Source of the DNA: an uncultured Eubacteriales bacterium
GTDB taxonomy: Bacteria > Bacillota > Clostridia > Oscillospirales > Oscillospiraceae
Assembly (NCBI GenBank): GCA_900549405.1
Contig: URNZ01000040.1
Span: forward strand, 1 to 18,013
Direction of reading: 5' to 3'
Length of the DNA: 18,013 nucleotides
Shown: positions 15,350-18,013 of the stretch, piece after piece
How the letters are laid out: each line of letters begins with the position of its first letter
Numbering within the stretch: the stretch's first letter is position 1
The notes under the pieces: model-generated
The model's database searches: none
What the model saw: only the letters and a program-made list of their open reading frames with translations
What the model was told of the DNA's origin: nothing
Translations under genes and position numbers: made by a program

Positions 15350-16162
15350 GGGCGGCCTCCTCTCCTGCGGACGTATACCGCTGATAGATCGTGTCGATGG
15401 TGCCGTCGGCCTTCATCTCCTAAATAGCGGCGTCGATGTCCTGGCAGTGGGTGGTGTCGTCGTCCAGGCGGAAGGCCACGGCCAGGTCGGCGGTGAGCAT
15501 GGAGCCGTCCAGAAAGCGGAATTGCTCCGGGTAGCTGTCAACCACCTCTTGCAGCACGGCCTCGTGGCCGCCTAGGGCCCCGGTATAGCCCTTGACAAAG
15601 GCGGTCTCCGCCATCTCAAACGTCCCGCAGGCGTAGATATGCAGGGTGGGGCGGCTGTCGGCGCGGCTGAGCAGCAGCTCTTCGATCTTGGAACCGGCCC
15701 GGACCGCCATGCCAGGGCCAGCGTTCAGTTCGTTTAAGTCCTGGTCGGGGCTTTTGATGTCCACGATGGTCCGCAGGTCGCTTTGCAGATAGGCGTCGGT
15801 CCAGCGGTAGTCGTCCTCCCGGCCGTTCTTGATGAAGGCGCTCCAGAGACAGTCCACCGTCCCGTTCTGAAGGTCCTCATCCCGGTCCGTCCAGGAGATC
15901 TGGATGAAGTCGGCTGATATCCGGCCCTGCGGCAGGCCTCGGCGGCGATCTCCGCGTCGATCCCGGCGCAGTTCCCGTTTTCATCGATGTAGAAAAAAGG
16001 CCGCAGGGTGTCCACGCCGATCTTCAGCACCGGGAGGGACTGTTCGCCCTGGCCGGCCTGGGCGTCCGGCGGCGCGGACTGCTGGCAGGCGCACAAAATA
16101 CCCGCCGCAGTCAAAACCGACAGGACGGCAGGAACGAGCTTTTTTATGGTCTGTTTATTCAA
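15336..16162 (-). pseudogene. Solute-binding lipoprotein (SBP_bac_3 type), two lesions
   Basis: The intact ancestor would be about 275 residues. It starts at TTG 16162 (AGGAGGG upstream) with a lipoprotein signal (VLSVLTAAGILCAC; the last Cys is the lipidation site), then VLKIGVDTLRPFFYIDENG and GIDAEIAAEACRRAGYQP, typical of polar amino-acid binding proteins. A one-base loss at 15909-15913 shifts the frame; the other frame continues as DFIQISWTDRDEDLQNGTVDCLW. Near the end an amber codon (15422-15420) interrupts DIDAAI*EMKADGTIDTIY, where a Gln codon is expected. The frame then runs to a TAA at 15336, inside the cyclase gene. Such proteins deliver ligands to ABC importers or sensors; here no permease or ATPase gene is adjacent, so it probably served the cyclase. 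Sequencing error could explain one lesion, less likely both. Confidence 0.8.
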
Positions 16163-16238
16163 AAATGACCCTCCTAAATGGTCAGGAAGCGCCTGTCCCC
16201 AGACGGGTCTGATCGTCTCTCGCCGGACCGGGGTCGAT

Positions 16239-16290
16239 CTGTCCGTGACCGGCGGATATCTTTATTATAGCACACGGACAGAAGATATCC
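16239..16290. promoter_or_regulatory. Interleaved inverted repeats around a promoter
   Basis: CTGTCCGTG (16239-16247) and CACGGACAG (16273-16281) are a perfect 9-bp inverted pair. GGATATC (16254-16260) and GATATCC (16284-16290) are a second, interleaved pair. The -10 box of the binding-protein gene lies between the inner arms. This looks like a regulator binding region. The rest of the 357-bp divergent interval (16291-16439) shows nothing recognisable. Confidence 0.5.
16264..16272 (-). promoter_or_regulatory. Extended -10 promoter of the binding-protein/cyclase operon
   Basis: On the - strand TGC-TATAAT (16272-16264) is a perfect extended -10 element. No good -35 box lies 17-18 bp upstream, which fits an extended -10 promoter that may need an activator. 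Confidence 0.65.
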
Positions 16291-16439
16291 AGCGGCTTTT
16301 GAAAAAATATTGGTGAGATTTGGCATGGAGCTGGACATGGTAACAGATGCTTTGATTGTTATTCGTATCTATTTTCTGTTTTTCTTAAATGAATTGAAGG
16401 CGGATATGGGGCGGACCTGCGATTGAAGTTTTATGACGC

Positions 16440-16468
16440 TTGCCCGTCCGGGATATTTTGACTATACT
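16440..16468 (+). promoter_or_regulatory. Promoter of the UvrA-like gene
   Basis: TTGCCC (16440-16445), a 17-bp spacer and TATACT (16463-16468). The leader to the ATG at 16520 is about 45 nt. Confidence 0.7.
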
Positions 16469-16483
16469 GAAAGGGAAGAGAAC

Positions 16484-16496
16484 AGCCCGACGGGCT
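16484..16496 (+). promoter_or_regulatory. Short palindrome in the UvrA-like leader
   Basis: AGCCCG-A-CGGGCT, a 6-bp inverted repeat around one base, lies just after the predicted transcription start. It could be an operator or nothing. Confidence 0.3.
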
Positions 16497-16519
16497 TAGA
16501 GAATATTGGAGTGAACACG

Positions 16520-18013
16520 ATGATCGACAAGATGCTGGTGCGGGGGGCGCGGGTCCACAATTTGAAGAATGTGGACGTGGACATCCCGCTGAATAGGATC
16601 GTGGGCGTCGCCGGGGTGTCCGGCTCGGGGAAGTCCTCCCTGGCCCTGGGGGTGCTGTATGCCGAGGGCTCCCGGCGGTATCTGGAGGCCCTGTCCACCT
16701 ATACCCGCCGCCGGATGACCCAGGCGGCCCGGGCTTCTGTGGACGAGGTGCTGTATGTCCCCGCCGCCCTGGCCTTGCACCAGCGGCCAGGAGTGCCCGG
16801 CATCCGCAGCACCTTCGGCACGGGGACGGAGCTTTTGAACAGCCTGCGGCTGATGTTCTCCCGCCTGGCCAGCCACCGCTGTCCCAACGGCCACTATGTG
16901 CCGCCCACCCTGGCGGTGGCCGCCGGGAAGGAGCTGATCTGTCCCACCTGCGGCGCGGCCTTCTGGGCACCCTCTGCCGAGGAACTGGCCTTTAACTCCC
17001 AGGGGGCCTGCGAGAAGTGCGGAGGCACGGGGACGGTCCGCACGGTAAATCTGGACTCCCTGGTGCCTGACGACTCCCTGACCATCGACGGCGGGGCGGT
17101 GGCCCCCTGGAACAGCCTAATGTGGTCCCTGATGACCGACGTGTGCCGGGAGATGGGGGTGCGCACCGACGTGCCCTTCCGGGAGCTGACGGAGCGGGAA
17201 AAAGACATCGTGTTCCACGGCCCGGCGGAGAAGAAGCACATTTTCTATCACGCCAAGGGTTCTAATCAGGCGGGGGAGCTGGACTTTACTTATTTCAACG
17301 CGGTGTACACCGTGGAGAATGCCCTGTCCAAGGTGAAGGACGAGAAGGGCATGAAGCGGGTGGAGAAGTTTTTAAAGGAGGAGGTCTGTCCGGCCTGTCA
17401 TGGCACCCGCCTGTCCGCCGCCGCGAGAGCGCCCAAGCTGCGGGGCATCACCCTGGACGCGGCCTGCACCATGACCCTGTCCGCCCTGAACGACTGGGTG
17501 GGGGGCGTCCCCGCCAGCCTGCCGGAGGAGCTGCGCCCCATGGCAGCGAGCATCTGCGAGGCATTTACCGGCACGGCCCGGCGGCTGCTGGACCTGGGGC
17601 TGGGCTATCTCACCCTGGACCGCTCCGCCGCCACCCTGTCCACCGGGGAGCGGCAGCGGATGCAGCTGGCCCGGGCGGTGCGCAACCGCACCACCGGGGT
17701 GCTGTATGTGCTGGACGAGCCGTCCATCGGCCTGCACCCGGCCAACATCGTGGGGCTGACGGGGGTGATGCACGATTTAGTGGCCGACGGCAACTCCGTT
17801 ATTCTGGTGGACCACGACACGCAGATTTTGAAAGAAGCGGACTGGGTGGTGGAGATGGGCCCGGAGGCTGGGGCCGGGGGCGGCCACGTCATCGCCCAGG
17901 GGACCATCCCCCAGATCAAGGCCGACCCCGTCTCTCAGATCGGCCCCTTCCTGGCGGGACGGGCGGAGACCCGGCGTCCCCGGGCAGCCAAAGAGGACCT
18001 GTTTGCCCTTGGC
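16520..18013 (+). CDS. UvrA-like class II ABC ATPase, 5' part
   Basis: This gene is open to the window edge (498 codons visible). It is a UvrA-family ATPase: Walker A GVSGSGKS (32-39), signature LSTGERQRMQLARA (from 373), Walker B LYVLDEPSIGLHP (D399) and VDHD after it. Zinc ligands resemble UvrA: CPTC (141-144), CEKCGGTG (164-167) and CPACHGTRL (290-293). The signature motif comes about 100 residues earlier than in full-length UvrA, so the insertions for UvrB and DNA binding are reduced, and LSTGE replaces the usual LSGGE. This fits the short UvrA paralogs sometimes linked to drug or antibiotic resistance rather than the main repair UvrA. The second ATPase half would lie beyond the window. 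ATG 16520 has GGAG 8 bases upstream and its own promoter. Confidence 0.88.
   Translation, partial: MIDKMLVRGARVHNLKNVDVDIPLNRIVGVAGVSGSGKSSLALGVLYAEGSRRYLEALSTYTRRRMTQAARASVDEVLYVPAALALHQRPGVPGIRSTFGTGTELLNSLRLMFSRLASHRCPNGHYVPPTLAVAAGKELICPTCGAAFWAPSAEELAFNSQGACEKCGGTGTVRTVNLDSLVPDDSLTIDGGAVAPWNSLMWSLMTDVCREMGVRTDVPFRELTEREKDIVFHGPAEKKHIFYHAKGSNQAGELDFTYFNAVYTVENALSKVKDEKGMKRVEKFLKEEVCPACHGTRLSAAARAPKLRGITLDAACTMTLSALNDWVGGVPASLPEELRPMAASICEAFTGTARRLLDLGLGYLTLDRSAATLSTGERQRMQLARAVRNRTTGVLYVLDEPSIGLHPANIVGLTGVMHDLVADGNSVILVDHDTQILKEADWVVEMGPEAGAGGGHVIAQGTIPQIKADPVSQIGPFLAGRAETRRPRAAKEDLFALG

Noticed and set aside
15420..15422. Programmed amber readthrough or pyrrolysine at the UAG in the binding-protein gene
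   Set aside because: The same gene also has a frameshift upstream, so decay is the simpler explanation; no pyrrolysine genes are in view.
1..18013. CRISPR arrays, tRNA or rRNA genes, complete transposases
   Set aside because: No spaced direct-repeat arrays, cloverleaf-like segments, rRNA sequence or transposase motifs were seen on either strand.

Overview
The window looks like chromosomal DNA of a high-GC clostridial gut bacterium, most likely Oscillospiraceae (Flavonifractor/Lawsonibacter/Intestinimonas-like). This is inferred from the GC-rich coding sequence with strong GGAGG Shine-Dalgarno sites, a greA-lysS pair with a LysRS carrying an extra C-terminal tRNA-binding domain, DUF3990-type proteins, and a REP-like intergenic repeat of a style I associate with this group. 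Consensus-like sigma-A promoters (TTGACA/TATAAT type, 17-bp spacers) are easy to see and settle several start codons.

Layout. Positions 1-1069 hold two + strand terminators (from genes before the window) and a decayed segment: a Cys-rich fragment and a J-domain gene broken at a run of six Gs. Positions 1136-3798 (- strand) hold a CLC anion transporter that resembles the CLC-F fluoride/proton antiporters, a small membrane-anchored protein of unknown function, and a visibly AT-rich orphan gene. Positions 3884-6337 (- strand) are the housekeeping operon greA-lysS, with its own promoter and terminator. Positions 6453-7139 encode a GC-rich protein of unknown function.

Positions 7196-13484 form an accessory, probably defence-related block. 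A DUF3990 protein (ADP-ribosyltransferase-like family) and an XRE-type helix-turn-helix protein overlap by 20 bp on the - strand. They are driven by a promoter covered by a 20-bp palindrome, and the pair is bracketed by two identical 20-bp direct repeats. Divergent from it is a 1570-residue SF1 helicase with a C-terminal PD-(D/E)xK nuclease domain that starts at TTG. The DUF3990-XRE pair with its operator/repeat, back to back with the helicase-nuclease, is the best candidate here for a poorly described system.

Positions 13559-16162 (- strand) are a signalling pair: a lipoprotein solute-binding protein of the SBP_bac_3 type, inactivated by a frameshift and an amber stop, followed with a 14-bp overlap by an intact membrane diguanylate cyclase. 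From 16520 to the window end (+ strand) runs the first half of a compact UvrA-like ABC ATPase. I see no tRNA, rRNA, CRISPR array or complete insertion sequence.
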